A stretch of DNA of 22,404 nucleotides from a virus: positions 1 through 22,404 of IMG/VR virus record IMGVR_UViG_3300020221_000133; one strand, 5' to 3'. Below, one piece after another: positions 8,569 to 16,502 of the stretch (its first letter is position 1; every line of letters starts with the position of its first letter). The translations under genes were made by a program, and so were the position numbers. The notes under the pieces were generated by a model. It had not been told where the DNA came from. It ran no database searches and saw only the letters and a program-made list of their open reading frames with translations.

Positions 8569-10203
8569 ATGGCCATAAAATCCTATTTGCCTTTTGCAAA
8601 AAATCTATTTGCAATAGAAGAGCAAAAAGTTAATCAAGACGATGTTAAGGCTCTTGGTAAAAGTTTTAAAATAGCAGCTCTAGCTTTAGGTTTTAGAGGA
8701 TCTAATTTTTATTATGATCATAGAGCTAGTTTTGAGCCTTCTCCTTACGATTTTAATAGAATAACTCAAGCTTTTGACACTGATGGATATGTTCGCCAAG
8801 CTATTTCTAAACATAAAGAATTATTTTGGAAAGAGGGCTGGGAAATATTAGGAGAAAATTCAGAGGCTGTAGAATATTTATATAGAAGAATAGATTTAAT
8901 GGAAATGACCATGAAAAGGCCATTTGCAGAATTCCTAGTTGAACTTTCTGATCAGTTAATAAAATATTCAAATGTATTTATTGTAAAAGCTAGAGCTGAT
9001 ATAAGCTCTTACCTTCCAGATAAGCTAAACGCAATTGGCGGAACCCAACCTATAGCTGGGTATTATTTAATTCCAACCGAACAAACTTACATTTTAAGAG
9101 ATAAGCAAAATAGACCAAAGGCTTATCAGCAGGCAACAGATCCGTTGACCTATTCTCCAAACGATCGAGACCCAGTATGGTCGGCAGATAGAGTTATACA
9201 TATGCACTTCGAGAAAAAGCCAGGAAGAGCTTTTGGTACTCCGTTTCTTTCAACAGTACTTGATGACATAATTGCCCTAAGACAGATGGAAGAGGACATA
9301 CAGAACCTAGTTCACAGAGAGCTTTTTCCATTATATAAATACACAATAGGAACAGCAGATCAACCAGCTGAGCCAGAAGAAATTTCACGCGCCGCCGCAG
9401 AAATAGAGAACTTAAGATCAGAAGGCGGACTAATACTTCCATTCAGACACGCAGTTGATGTAATTGGGGCAAACAATACAGCACTCGATGCATCAAAGTA
9501 TGTGGATCATTTTAAGGAAAGAGTTGCCGTTGGTTTGGGCGTAGCGCCACACCATTTAGGTATGAGCATGAACGGTGGAAATAGATCTGTAACCGAAAGA
9601 TTAGACGTTTCTTTATACGATAGAATAAAACAACTGCAAAAACAATTTTCTGACATGATTAGAATTCACCTCTTCAACGAGTTGCTTTTTGAGGGTGGAT
9701 TTAATCCGCTGGAAACACCCGCTGCAGATTCGCAATCTGACCGCTGCTTTTTAGTATTTAAAGAAATAGATGTTTTCACTCAAGTTAAAAAAGAAAACCA
9801 TATAATACAAAAATATGTAAATAATTTAATTACAATAGAAGAAGCTAGATTGCTATTAGGTTTAGACTCAGAAGTTGACGAGGAAAAACTTTTTGGGAAC
9901 ATGCAAGCAAAAACCCAAATGGACATGATGAAAGCGCAGGCGGGGCTTGCTTCTGCTGCTCCTAGCCCAAAAAGCTCGGATGGACAAAAGTCGGCTACTA
10001 AAGGTCAAAGAAATCTTCCCTCTTCAAGAAAAGGGGTAGGAAATTCTAGTAGGCCTCAAAATCAAAACGGCAGAAAGACATCGCCTAACATTAAAAGATC
10101 TGACAATGATGACTTATCATGGTTGGTAACTGTTGAAAAACTACTCCAACCAGAGTATAATTATGTAGAGGAAAAAGAACAAACAAAACTGGAGCCAAAA
10201 TGA
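8569..10203 (+). CDS. Portal protein
   Basis: This 544-residue protein fits a phage portal, the dodecameric ring at the head vertex through which DNA is packaged and ejected. Typical features run in order: an N-terminal wing with FDTDGYVRQAI (69-79) and WKEGWEI (87-93), where two trajectories of beta structure begin; the stretch RVIHMHFEKKPGRAFGTPFL (208-227), matching the usual portal motif in which a conserved Gly-x-Pro precedes the clip and stem helices; then the long helix IIALRQMEEDIQNLVHREL. Residues about 480-515 are Ser/Gln/Arg-rich and disordered, followed by a short helix. Length is usual for the family. AAAGGG lies eight bases before ATG 8569. The final ATGA overlaps the next gene's start by four bases. 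It contains no CGG codon. Confidence 0.93.
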   Translation: MAIKSYLPFAKNLFAIEEQKVNQDDVKALGKSFKIAALALGFRGSNFYYDHRASFEPSPYDFNRITQAFDTDGYVRQAISKHKELFWKEGWEILGENSEAVEYLYRRIDLMEMTMKRPFAEFLVELSDQLIKYSNVFIVKARADISSYLPDKLNAIGGTQPIAGYYLIPTEQTYILRDKQNRPKAYQQATDPLTYSPNDRDPVWSADRVIHMHFEKKPGRAFGTPFLSTVLDDIIALRQMEEDIQNLVHRELFPLYKYTIGTADQPAEPEEISRAAAEIENLRSEGGLILPFRHAVDVIGANNTALDASKYVDHFKERVAVGLGVAPHHLGMSMNGGNRSVTERLDVSLYDRIKQLQKQFSDMIRIHLFNELLFEGGFNPLETPAADSQSDRCFLVFKEIDVFTQVKKENHIIQKYVNNLITIEEARLLLGLDSEVDEEKLFGNMQAKTQMDMMKAQAGLASAAPSPKSSDGQKSATKGQRNLPSSRKGVGNSSRPQNQNGRKTSPNIKRSDNDDLSWLVTVEKLLQPEYNYVEEKEQTKLEPK

Positions 10204-10487
10204 TTATAACGCAAGAAAGTTACGACAATTTAGTTGAAGCAGTCAATAACGCCCAAACACGTTTAGCTGATATAAAATTTCTAGAAATTCTAGAACAATT
10301 ATTGCCAGTAATAGATGAAATGAAATTTAAGATTGATGCAATTGAAAATTTTTTGAGTTCTGACGAAACAGTAGAAAATCAAGAAACAGTTGAAAATGAA
10401 AAAAAAGAAGAAGTCGTTGAGTCGCCCTCTAAGTCTAAGGCTAAAACAAAATCAGTTGAGGATAAAAGCAACGTTTCAATAGAATAA
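10200..10487 (+). CDS. Small acidic late protein
   Basis: A 95-residue protein with a helical N-terminal half (about 6-55) and a Glu/Lys-rich, low-complexity C-terminal half (VENQETVENEKKEEVVES and following). The start codon overlaps the portal stop (ATGA) and its stop overlaps the next start (TAATG), so three genes are translationally chained. Family unknown. Position between portal and protease and the charged tail would suit a head-assembly accessory, but nothing in the sequence proves it. Confidence 0.65.
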   Translation: MIITQESYDNLVEAVNNAQTRLADIKFLEILEQLLPVIDEMKFKIDAIENFLSSDETVENQETVENEKKEEVVESPSKSKAKTKSVEDKSNVSIE

Positions 10488-11278
10488 TGATTTTAATCGG
10501 CTGCCCAATCTATAAAAGAGAATGGATTTTGCCTTATTGGTTTCATTGTCTTGAAAGACAAACTTTTGACATAAAAGATGTTGGCTTTATATTTGAAGCA
10601 GGCGTGGACGATAAAGAGACAATTGATTTTTTAGTATATTGGAAAAAAAATAGTAAAAATATAAATATATTTGACATAGAAGTAAGAGATGATTTATCTC
10701 ACCATTCGCACGTCGAAGGTTCAAGAAGATGGACATATTCAAAATATGAAAATATGGTTTCTATGCGCAACTCTTTATTAGATAAGGCAAAGGAAATAAA
10801 ACCGGATTATTACTACAGTTTAGATTCGGACATATTGCTAACTAATCCTTATACCATAGAAGTATTAGTTAATAATTTGCAAAAAAAAGAAATAGACGCA
10901 ATCAATACGCTAATGTTTATGACTCCATTCGGAGTGGACTTTCCAAGTGTTATGTCTTGGATTGAACAGCAAGATCAATCAGCCTATAGGCATGATAATT
11001 ATCCGATTGGGACACTATTTAAATCTGATATAATTATGGCGGCAAAGATGATGTCTAAAAAAGTATATATGAACTCAAGATATAGATTTCATCCACAGGG
11101 CGAAGATCTAGGCTGGAGTTTAGACTGCAGAGAAAAAGAATATAATTTATATTGTGCGTCAAATATATATACTCCTCATATAATGGGAAAGCAAGAGTTG
11201 TCTAACTTTATTAAAGAAGGCGACAATAGACATGTTGAAGCACTAAGTAAAGTTAAAGTTTTTAATTATAAAAACTAA
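10487..11278 (+). CDS. Glycosyltransferase-like protein (GT-A fold)
   Basis: The 263-residue product begins MILIGCPIYKREWILPYWF, the usual first strand and nucleotide-binding loop of family 2-like glycosyltransferases. It carries YYSLDSDILL (109-118), whose DSD at 113-115 fits the metal-binding DxD motif, and GEDLGWS (205-211), resembling the acceptor-side catalytic acid region. No membrane segment is visible, so it is probably cytoplasmic. The sugar donor and acceptor cannot be read from sequence; candidates are a virion protein, since it sits in the structural operon between portal and protease, or a host component. It starts by one-base overlap with the gene before it. It looks like an accessory insertion into an otherwise standard portal-protease-capsid order, but its base composition is as AT-rich as its neighbours, so any transfer is old or from a similar genome. 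Confidence 0.8.
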   Translation: MILIGCPIYKREWILPYWFHCLERQTFDIKDVGFIFEAGVDDKETIDFLVYWKKNSKNINIFDIEVRDDLSHHSHVEGSRRWTYSKYENMVSMRNSLLDKAKEIKPDYYYSLDSDILLTNPYTIEVLVNNLQKKEIDAINTLMFMTPFGVDFPSVMSWIEQQDQSAYRHDNYPIGTLFKSDIIMAAKMMSKKVYMNSRYRFHPQGEDLGWSLDCREKEYNLYCASNIYTPHIMGKQELSNFIKEGDNRHVEALSKVKVFNYKN

Positions 11279-11285
11279 CATATAT

Positions 11286-11314
11286 TTGCATAAAAGTGTT
11301 TAATAGTGTAAAAT
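11286..11314 (+). promoter_or_regulatory. Possible sigma70-type promoter for capsid genes
   Basis: TTGCAT at 11286-11291 and TAAAAT at 11309-11314 are separated by exactly 17 bases, in the only sizeable gap (77 bases) between the glycosyltransferase gene and the protease gene. The -10 matches five of six consensus bases; the -35 is weak. A start near 11321 would give the protease-capsid unit its own transcript, ending at the terminator at 14879. In such AT-rich DNA this pattern could arise by chance. Confidence 0.45.
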
Positions 11315-11355
11315 ATATTACTATTAATCATAGTTTAAAATAATGGAGATCAAAA

Positions 11356-12958
11356 ATGGCCTTTGATTTTATTGAAACCTTTGTAATTGAATTGCCGGAA
11401 ATTAAAGAATCTGATTTTAATTTTTCCGAATCTTCTGATTTTAAAAATGGTTTAATTATAGAAGTAGCTGCAATACATGAGCGGATTAACGGGAAACTAC
11501 AATAACTACTCTGCAGCAGAATTAGAAAAAGCTCTTGAATCCTGGGTAAATCCGTATCCTAAGCCAATTATATTAAATCACGATCTTACTTCCGAACCAA
11601 TTGGCAGAGTAATGGCTGCCAAAATGGATAAAGAGCAGGATGGTTCTCCGTTTGTTAGGCTGCAAATAGCAATTACAGATACAGTAGCTGCTCAAAAAAT
11701 TATGGACAAAAGATATTTAACCGGCTCAGTTGGCGGAAGAGCGGGTAAAGCGATATGCAGTATTAGCGGAGAAGACCTTGCGGCAGAAGACGCCAACGGT
11801 AGGCCCAAGATGCCAAAATACAAAAGAGGTCAAGTTTACAAAGGAAAACTTGCATTTGTTGATATGCAGAACATTTCTTTTAAAGAATATTCATTTGTTA
11901 ATCAGCCAGCAGACCAAAGGTCTGGAGTCAGGTCCAAGTCTAAGGCAGGTGCTACTTTGGGCGTAACCGATTCTGATTGGATTGCCAAGAGTGCAGCTTT
12001 TATTTTAAAGATGAACGAAGAAGACATTTATTCAATTAGTGAAAGTAAATCAATTTTTCAAGGTATGAAGAAAAAGGAATCTAGACCAGTCTATCTTCAA
12101 GTTAAAGGATCATTTTTAAGCGCCATGGCAGTAAATGAAAGCGATAATTATATTATTAAAGATACTACATTACTATCAGAAGGACAAGAATCTAATAATG
12201 AGGAGAATTCGCAAATGACAATTGTTGAAGAAGAAGACATTTTAACTGTTGCAAAAGAACTTAGTGATGATCTTTCTGCTATAGCCGCAGATACCGCAAA
12301 GAAAGAACTTACTGCGGAAGACGCTGAAGTAGAAGTCGAAAATAAATCTGAAGAAGTAAAACCTGAAGAAAAAACAGAAGAAAAAGTTTCCCAGGAAACA
12401 AAAGAGATCTCTGCTGAAACAAAAGAAGAGTCGGACGTGCAAAAACAAGCTGAATCCGATAAGCCTGAACAGTCAGCAGTAGAACCTGAGTCAAATCAGG
12501 ATGAAGAAGTTGAAAAAGAGAAATCAGAAGAACTCAACGACAAACAAGAAGTCGCTGAGCAAAAAGAAAATGATTTCTCTGCAAGGATCAAACTTCTTGA
12601 AGAAGAAAACAAAAACCTTAAGGCAGCTCTTCACAGAGTGTTGGCAGAAAGAGTTGTAGATGCAAAAATAAATGCAGGTATGGAAGCTGCGTCCGATAGG
12701 GAAGCTCTCGTTGCAGATCATGTAACAAGAACGGCCTCTTCATTGGCCGACTCACTAAGAGACATAGCAAAAATGCCAGCTAAAAAAGCAACTATCAACA
12801 CAACTACGGTTCCACAAATAACCTCCGAAGCAGAAAATGCTAAAGAAGAAAACAATGTTGTTTCAATAGAAGATGTTGAAGCAGACAAAAAGGAAGTTAT
12901 TTCAGATAATGTAGAGGAACTTTTCGTCGATGCTTTGATGGGGCGTCGTAAACTATAA
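11356..12958 (+). CDS. Capsid maturation protease fused to scaffold, one +1 shift
   Basis: The joined frame reads 11356-11481, skips C11482, and continues 11483-12958, giving 533 residues. ATG 11356 has GGAG seven bases upstream; the ATG at 11477, which lies in the second frame, has no ribosome binding site and would begin inside a conserved strand. The first 140 residues resemble a phage prohead protease: VAAIHEGLTGNY (37-48), ILNHD with His75, EPIGRV, and YLTGSVGGRAG with Ser124, giving a probable His/Ser active site. Residues about 240-400 are very acidic (Glu/Lys repeats), then a coiled coil (ARIKLLEEENKNLKAALHRV) and an alanine-rich C-terminus resemble an internal scaffold that would be degraded on maturation. 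The shift lies within the HEGLT motif, so the N-terminal protease strand is encoded only in the first frame. The unshifted product would be 49 residues. Confidence 0.9.
11482..11484 (+). other. CGG +1 frameshift site 4 (protease)
   Basis: The first frame runs ATA CAT GAG CGG ATT AAC GGG AAA CTA CAA TAA. Skipping C11482 gives CAT GAG GGA TTA ACG GGA AAC TAC, that is HEGLTGNY. Related proteases carry a histidine, a small or acidic residue, glycine and then LT at this position, so glycine at the shift is what the family predicts. Confidence 0.9.
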
Positions 12959-12981
12959 AATAAACAAGAGGAGAAATTAAA

Positions 12982-13743
12982 ATGAGCTTAGCAAAATTCC
13001 GTAAAGTACATGGTAAGACTGGAGCGGGTAGATTTGTCGTATCCGAAGGCATAGCGCCTTCTGCGTATCTTCTTCCCAGTGCCGGTCTCCCAACATGGTA
13101 CCTCGATTCAGAAGATGATCGCTTTGAGATAGTTATCTGCAAAGGAACAATTCTCTCAGTGGTCGCAGACAGCAACGGCGACTCAAGAGTCGTTCCAGCT
13201 AATGGTTCGGGCGCCGACGTCGTCTGGGGCGATACAATGCCAGCGACATGGAGCCCACTTACTGGAGCAACTCCAGCTTACAGCACTGGAGCAACTGACA
13301 CCGTTACAGTTGCAAAACAGTCTGTTCCAGTTGGCGTAGCACAGTATGACCTTTACCGTCCTTTCGATAAAGGCACATCGCAAGGTGCAGGCTGGATAAC
13401 TCACGGTTACGTTGAGTATCCACTCGTCGACGGTTTGAATAATAATGTAACGGTTGGTTCTTTGGTTAGAGCCGATCACATGGGTCGTCCAGTGGTGTTA
13501 ACATCAACACTGTCCGGCACAGATCCTTACCTCCAGGTTGGTAAGGTTATTGAAGTAGAGAAGTTTGCCACCAACTTTGATGATGGCTTGCTTTCCTACA
13601 TGCAATTGCCATCGGATCCTGGTGCACTAAAGACTGTTTTTGAAATTACGAGAACAGGCACCTATCAAGGCAAGTTGGGCATCCGCTCAAACCTGGATGT
13701 AACGAATGTGCTTGGCGCATTCCGTGTAAACTTAACACTATAA
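12982..13743 (+). CDS. Probable head accessory or decoration protein
   Basis: The 253-residue protein lies between the protease-scaffold and the major capsid gene. It is rich in Gly, Ser, Thr and Val with beta-type patterning, for example EIVICKGTILSVVADSNGD (50-68) and VGSLVRADHMGRPVVL, and lacks helices, membrane spans or enzyme motifs. Position and composition suggest a capsid decoration, head fibre or head-completion protein; no family is recognised with certainty. A strong AGAGGAG ribosome binding site lies eight bases before ATG 12982. Codons differ from most of the window: more C-ending codons, CGT and CGC for arginine, GTC and CTC, as in the capsid gene that follows, which suggests selection for high expression or a different origin. 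In spite of the higher GC it has no in-frame CGG. Confidence 0.8.
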   Translation: MSLAKFRKVHGKTGAGRFVVSEGIAPSAYLLPSAGLPTWYLDSEDDRFEIVICKGTILSVVADSNGDSRVVPANGSGADVVWGDTMPATWSPLTGATPAYSTGATDTVTVAKQSVPVGVAQYDLYRPFDKGTSQGAGWITHGYVEYPLVDGLNNNVTVGSLVRADHMGRPVVLTSTLSGTDPYLQVGKVIEVEKFATNFDDGLLSYMQLPSDPGALKTVFEITRTGTYQGKLGIRSNLDVTNVLGAFRVNLTL

Positions 13744-13761
13744 TAAAAAGAAAGATAACAC

Positions 13762-13782
13762 AGGAGGAATAATCCTAAGATT
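13762..13782 (+). promoter_or_regulatory. Ribosome binding site without a standard start codon
   Basis: AGGAGG at 13762-13767 is the strongest ribosome binding site in the window, yet no ATG, GTG or TTG follows in the capsid frame until TTG 13939. The frame opens after TAA 13756-13758. Candidates in frame are AAG 13777 (nine-base gap) and ATT 13780 (twelve-base gap), the latter giving an FKSIQELL start. ATT is a rare but real initiation codon (infC in E. coli). Confidence 0.6.
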
Positions 13783-14838
13783 TTTAAATCAATCCAAGAG
13801 CTCCTCTCAGGTCTCCCAGCATGGGAAACAGCATTAACTGAGGACGGTTACATTGACGGAGAGAATAGAGTAACCATTAAAGAAGCGTTTGCATCATCCG
13901 ATGCAGCCGCCCTTTTCCCCAAAGTCATCTCCCGTACATTGAAGGAAGCAGCTGAACCGCAGTTATTGGTTACGCCACTTCTTTCGACTGTGCGTCTCGG
14001 CAAGGGACGCTCTTTGGAGTTCCCAGCCGTTAATGCAATTCAGGCTGCAGAGATACCAGAAGGACAAGAATATCCAGAGCAAGCGCTCGCGTTTGCTAAG
14101 CAAGTTGAAGGTAAAGTTTCAAAGAAAGGTGTTAAACTGGCTTTTACTGAAGAAGTAATCGCCGACTCTCTTTGGGACATAGTAGGCCTTCACGTCCGTG
14201 CAGCTGGTCGCGCAATGGCACGCTTGAAAGAGCAAATTGCGTTGAGCAGATTCAAGGATGCGGCAACAGTGGTTTTCGACAACGATAGCAGCAGCTACGA
14301 TGACACAACCGGTAAGGGTTTTACTGGCGCAGCCAATAAGACAATTACTTGGGATGACGTTATCGACATGGCCGCTGTATTGATGGCGGAAAATCATGTT
14401 CCGACAGATTTCATTCTTCACCCATTAATGTGGTCGATCTTCCTCAAGGATAGTATCTTCCATGCTGGTGGTTCAGCTGCAGCGGTTAATACAAGCTGGG
14501 GATATCGCCCTCAGTCCAAGGAGGGTACGTTGAACGCAACGGCCCCGATGGGTCTGAATGTGATTGTTTCTCCTTTTGTTAGCTTTACAGCAAAGAGTGG
14601 TACAACACCAGCTAAGTCAGATCTTTTCTTGATCGACCGTAATGAAGTTGGAACACTACTTGTCAAGGATGACATGAGCACTGATCAGTTTGATGATCCT
14701 TCACGCGACATCCGTCAGATGAAGATGAAAGAGCGTTACGACATAGTGATGCTCGGCGATGGTGAGGGTATCACCGTAGCTAAGAACGTCAGCCTCACTC
14801 GCAACTACGAAGTCAACCTACAGAAGACTGTGGCGTAA
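13780..14838 (+). CDS. Major capsid protein, HK97-type, non-ATG start
   Basis: With ATT 13780 as start the product is 352 residues; the TTG at 13939 would lose 53 residues that read as good protein (FKSIQELLSGLPAW) and has no ribosome binding site. The protein fits an HK97-fold capsid subunit: an N-terminal arm, a strand-rich segment with GRSLEFPAVN, the EEVIADSLWDIVGLHVRAAG spine-type helix, WDDVIDMAAVLMAENHVPTD, FILHPLMWSIFLKDS, and a C-terminal region with VKDDMSTDQFDD and YDIVMLGDGEGITV. Position after protease-scaffold and before a strong terminator supports this. Codon use is clearly optimised (CGT, CGC, CTC, AAG, AAC), unlike the AGA- and AAA-rich neighbours, as expected for the most abundant virion protein. 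ATG replaced by AAG or ATT may be real or a sequence error. Confidence 0.88.
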   Translation: MFKSIQELLSGLPAWETALTEDGYIDGENRVTIKEAFASSDAAALFPKVISRTLKEAAEPQLLVTPLLSTVRLGKGRSLEFPAVNAIQAAEIPEGQEYPEQALAFAKQVEGKVSKKGVKLAFTEEVIADSLWDIVGLHVRAAGRAMARLKEQIALSRFKDAATVVFDNDSSSYDDTTGKGFTGAANKTITWDDVIDMAAVLMAENHVPTDFILHPLMWSIFLKDSIFHAGGSAAAVNTSWGYRPQSKEGTLNATAPMGLNVIVSPFVSFTAKSGTTPAKSDLFLIDRNEVGTLLVKDDMSTDQFDDPSRDIRQMKMKERYDIVMLGDGEGITVAKNVSLTRNYEVNLQKTVA

Positions 14839-14878
14839 TCCTAGGAAAGTTATAGTTACCTTTTCATTGGGAGAGTTT

Positions 14879-14912
14879 GGGGGTGGCAATGCCACCCCCT
14901 TATTCTTTTATC
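14879..14912 (+). terminator. Rho-independent terminator after capsid gene
   Basis: A perfect nine-base-pair stem, GGGGGTGGC (14879-14887) with GCCACCCCC (14891-14899), closed by an AAT loop, is followed by TTATTCTTTTAT. It starts 40 bases after the capsid stop. It would end the protease-to-capsid transcript and separate the head genes from the tail and fibre cluster, which must then be transcribed by read-through or from its own promoter in 14913-14948. That gap holds TATACT at 14913 but no convincing -35. Confidence 0.93.
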
Positions 14913-14958
14913 TATACTAATTACTATATTCTGTAAACGAAATTGACTGGAGAATGTT

Positions 14959-15747
14959 GTGGCTTCGTACCTGATACAAAATGCGGTGGTTGGTTTAGGT
15001 ACTGTATCTGTTAAATTTGGAAGAACAATAAAAATATCTTCAATAAAAGCAGCAAATATAATTGTACAGACAACAGCCGCTACTCCTGTTGTGATATCTA
15101 GCCCATTTAAGACTATAGATACGCTTTCTGCGTATAATCAAATTTCTAGAACATTAAAGCTGCTGTGGAACGCGCAGCTAGCTCCTTCTACGGAATACGT
15201 TATAAGATTTGTAAATTTTCTAGACGCTGCCAATGAACCAATTGCAGAAGAGCAAGTAAAATTTAAAACACTAGCTGTTGGCGCAACACCAAATACTGCA
15301 GTAACTGGTAGTTTCAATTCTGTTAATGAACCAGAATTGAAAGAACTTTTAGTAGAAGATAAATCCATAAGAACAGATGCCTACAGTAGTTATCAGATAA
15401 TAGCAAAAAATCCAAACTTTTTTATTGAATCAATAGATCCAGTTAGCGGAGATTTTTATATTGATAATTCTTATAACCATGGTAGGGTTACAGTTTTTTT
15501 TAATGAAAAACCAGCTACAAACTTTTTAAATAATAAATATTTTAAATTACAAAAAAAGAAAATTCAAAGACAACCATCAAGATGGGAAAATATATCTTGT
15601 AGAATTTCTGCACATTCTTGGAAATCAGAAGTATACGTCGATGTTCCCTCTAAAGAAGCAACTCCTTCATATTACACGCAGAATAAACAATATTTTGAAT
15701 CTGGATATAAGTATAGATTAATTATATCTAAAGACGTAGGAGTTTAA
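14959..15747 (+). CDS. Unidentified beta-rich virion protein
   Basis: The 262-residue protein starts at GTG 14959, with GGAG six bases upstream; an ATG at 14954 in another frame stops after six codons. Its first half has a strand pattern resembling an Ig-like or fibronectin-like domain: VSVKFGRTIKISSIKAANII, a run of Thr and Pro, then LAPSTEYVIRFVNFLDAANE, similar to phage and adhesin domains of the Big_5 type. The second half is not recognised and ends YKYRLIISKDVGV. It lacks enzyme motifs. It heads the post-terminator tail cluster and overlaps nothing; the next gene begins one base after its stop. A tail or neck structural role is inferred from context. It has no CGG codon and reads straight through. 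Confidence 0.75.
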   Translation: MASYLIQNAVVGLGTVSVKFGRTIKISSIKAANIIVQTTAATPVVISSPFKTIDTLSAYNQISRTLKLLWNAQLAPSTEYVIRFVNFLDAANEPIAEEQVKFKTLAVGATPNTAVTGSFNSVNEPELKELLVEDKSIRTDAYSSYQIIAKNPNFFIESIDPVSGDFYIDNSYNHGRVTVFFNEKPATNFLNNKYFKLQKKKIQRQPSRWENISCRISAHSWKSEVYVDVPSKEATPSYYTQNKQYFESGYKYRLIISKDVGV

Positions 15748-15748
15748 C

Positions 15749-16156
15749 TTGGCTAATTTTGTTTATAAAAAAGCAAAACAAGGTTTGTTTAATGGTTTAA
15801 TAAACACCTTGTCTAATCAATATAAGTTAATATTAACGAATGAAAATTATACTCCAAATTCATCTTCCAATGATGAATTTGTTTCTAGTATTCCAGAAAA
15901 TGCAAGAGTTGCCACTAGCTCTAGTATATCGAATATTACTAATATTAATGGAATCATTGATGGAGACGATATTCAGATGGAAGTTTTAGGGTCATTCAAT
16001 GCAATTGTTTTTGCTCAAAGTACTTCACCAATCGATAATTCAAGATTGGTATTCTACGTGGACACCGCAGAGGAGCTTCCATTTGCTTATACTGGACAAA
16101 ATACTGTTACTATAAACTGGAGTAACGAAGTCAATAAAATTCTAGCTTTAATTTAG
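15749..16156 (+). CDS. Conserved small phage tail-region protein
   Basis: A 135-residue protein starting at TTG 15749, with AGGAG (15738-15742) six bases before it. The layout MANFVYKKAKQGLFNGLIN at the start, YKLILTNENYTPN, later LVFYVDTAEELPF and a closing TINWSNEVNKILALI, matches a small family I know from the tail regions of many tailed phages, in which a first helix is followed by beta strands and a final strand ending in a leucine-rich tip. Its role in the virion is not known to me. The stop overlaps the ribosome binding site (AGGTGA) of the next gene. Confidence 0.75.
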   Translation: MANFVYKKAKQGLFNGLINTLSNQYKLILTNENYTPNSSSNDEFVSSIPENARVATSSSISNITNINGIIDGDDIQMEVLGSFNAIVFAQSTSPIDNSRLVFYVDTAEELPFAYTGQNTVTINWSNEVNKILALI

Positions 16157-16163
16157 GTGAGAC

Positions 16164-16502
16164 ATGCCAACTAATTATCCCAATTCTTTAGATATACTTA
16201 TTAATCCTTCGTCTCAGGATACTTTAAATTCATCAATAGTACCTCACCATAAACAGCACTCAGACGTTAACGATGCAGTTGAAGCAATTCAAACTGTCAT
16301 TGGAATAAATCCAGCAGGCAGTTATTTAACAATCAAAGACAGATTAATAGCAGCTGAAGCAAACATAGAAGGTCAATCTATATTAAATGGTTTAATTGAC
16401 GTTACTATAGACACGGTATCTAATGGGGACCTTTTGCAGTATAACGGAAATCAATGGGTTAATACAAAAAAAGAAAATATAGTTGATGGAGGAAGTTTCT
16501 AA
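16164..16502 (+). CDS. Short fibre-associated protein
   Basis: The 112-residue product begins MPTNYPNSLDILINPSSQD and continues HSDVNDAVEAIQTVIGINPA and IKDRLIAAEANI, the usual head of a widespread phage fibre-associated protein, in which a short loop region leads to a trimerising helix. Its C-terminal third, NGLIDVTIDTVSNGDLLQYN plus NQWVN, is one copy of the stem repeat found many times in the fibre at 17999. It ends VDGGSF, nearly the same C-terminus as the next gene (IDGGTF). AGGTGA lies three bases before ATG 16164. It is probably a small fibre or collar component, and may be a remnant of a longer one. Confidence 0.78.
   Translation: MPTNYPNSLDILINPSSQDTLNSSIVPHHKQHSDVNDAVEAIQTVIGINPAGSYLTIKDRLIAAEANIEGQSILNGLIDVTIDTVSNGDLLQYNGNQWVNTKKENIVDGGSF

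Noticed and set aside
12242-12494. Minus-strand frames rich in Phe and Leu that look membrane-like
   Set aside because: They are the complement of the Glu/Lys-rich scaffold segment; there is no ribosome binding site or independent support.
13939-13941. TTG as start of the major capsid protein
   Set aside because: No ribosome binding site precedes it, and 53 upstream codons in the same frame read as protein behind a strong AGGAGG.
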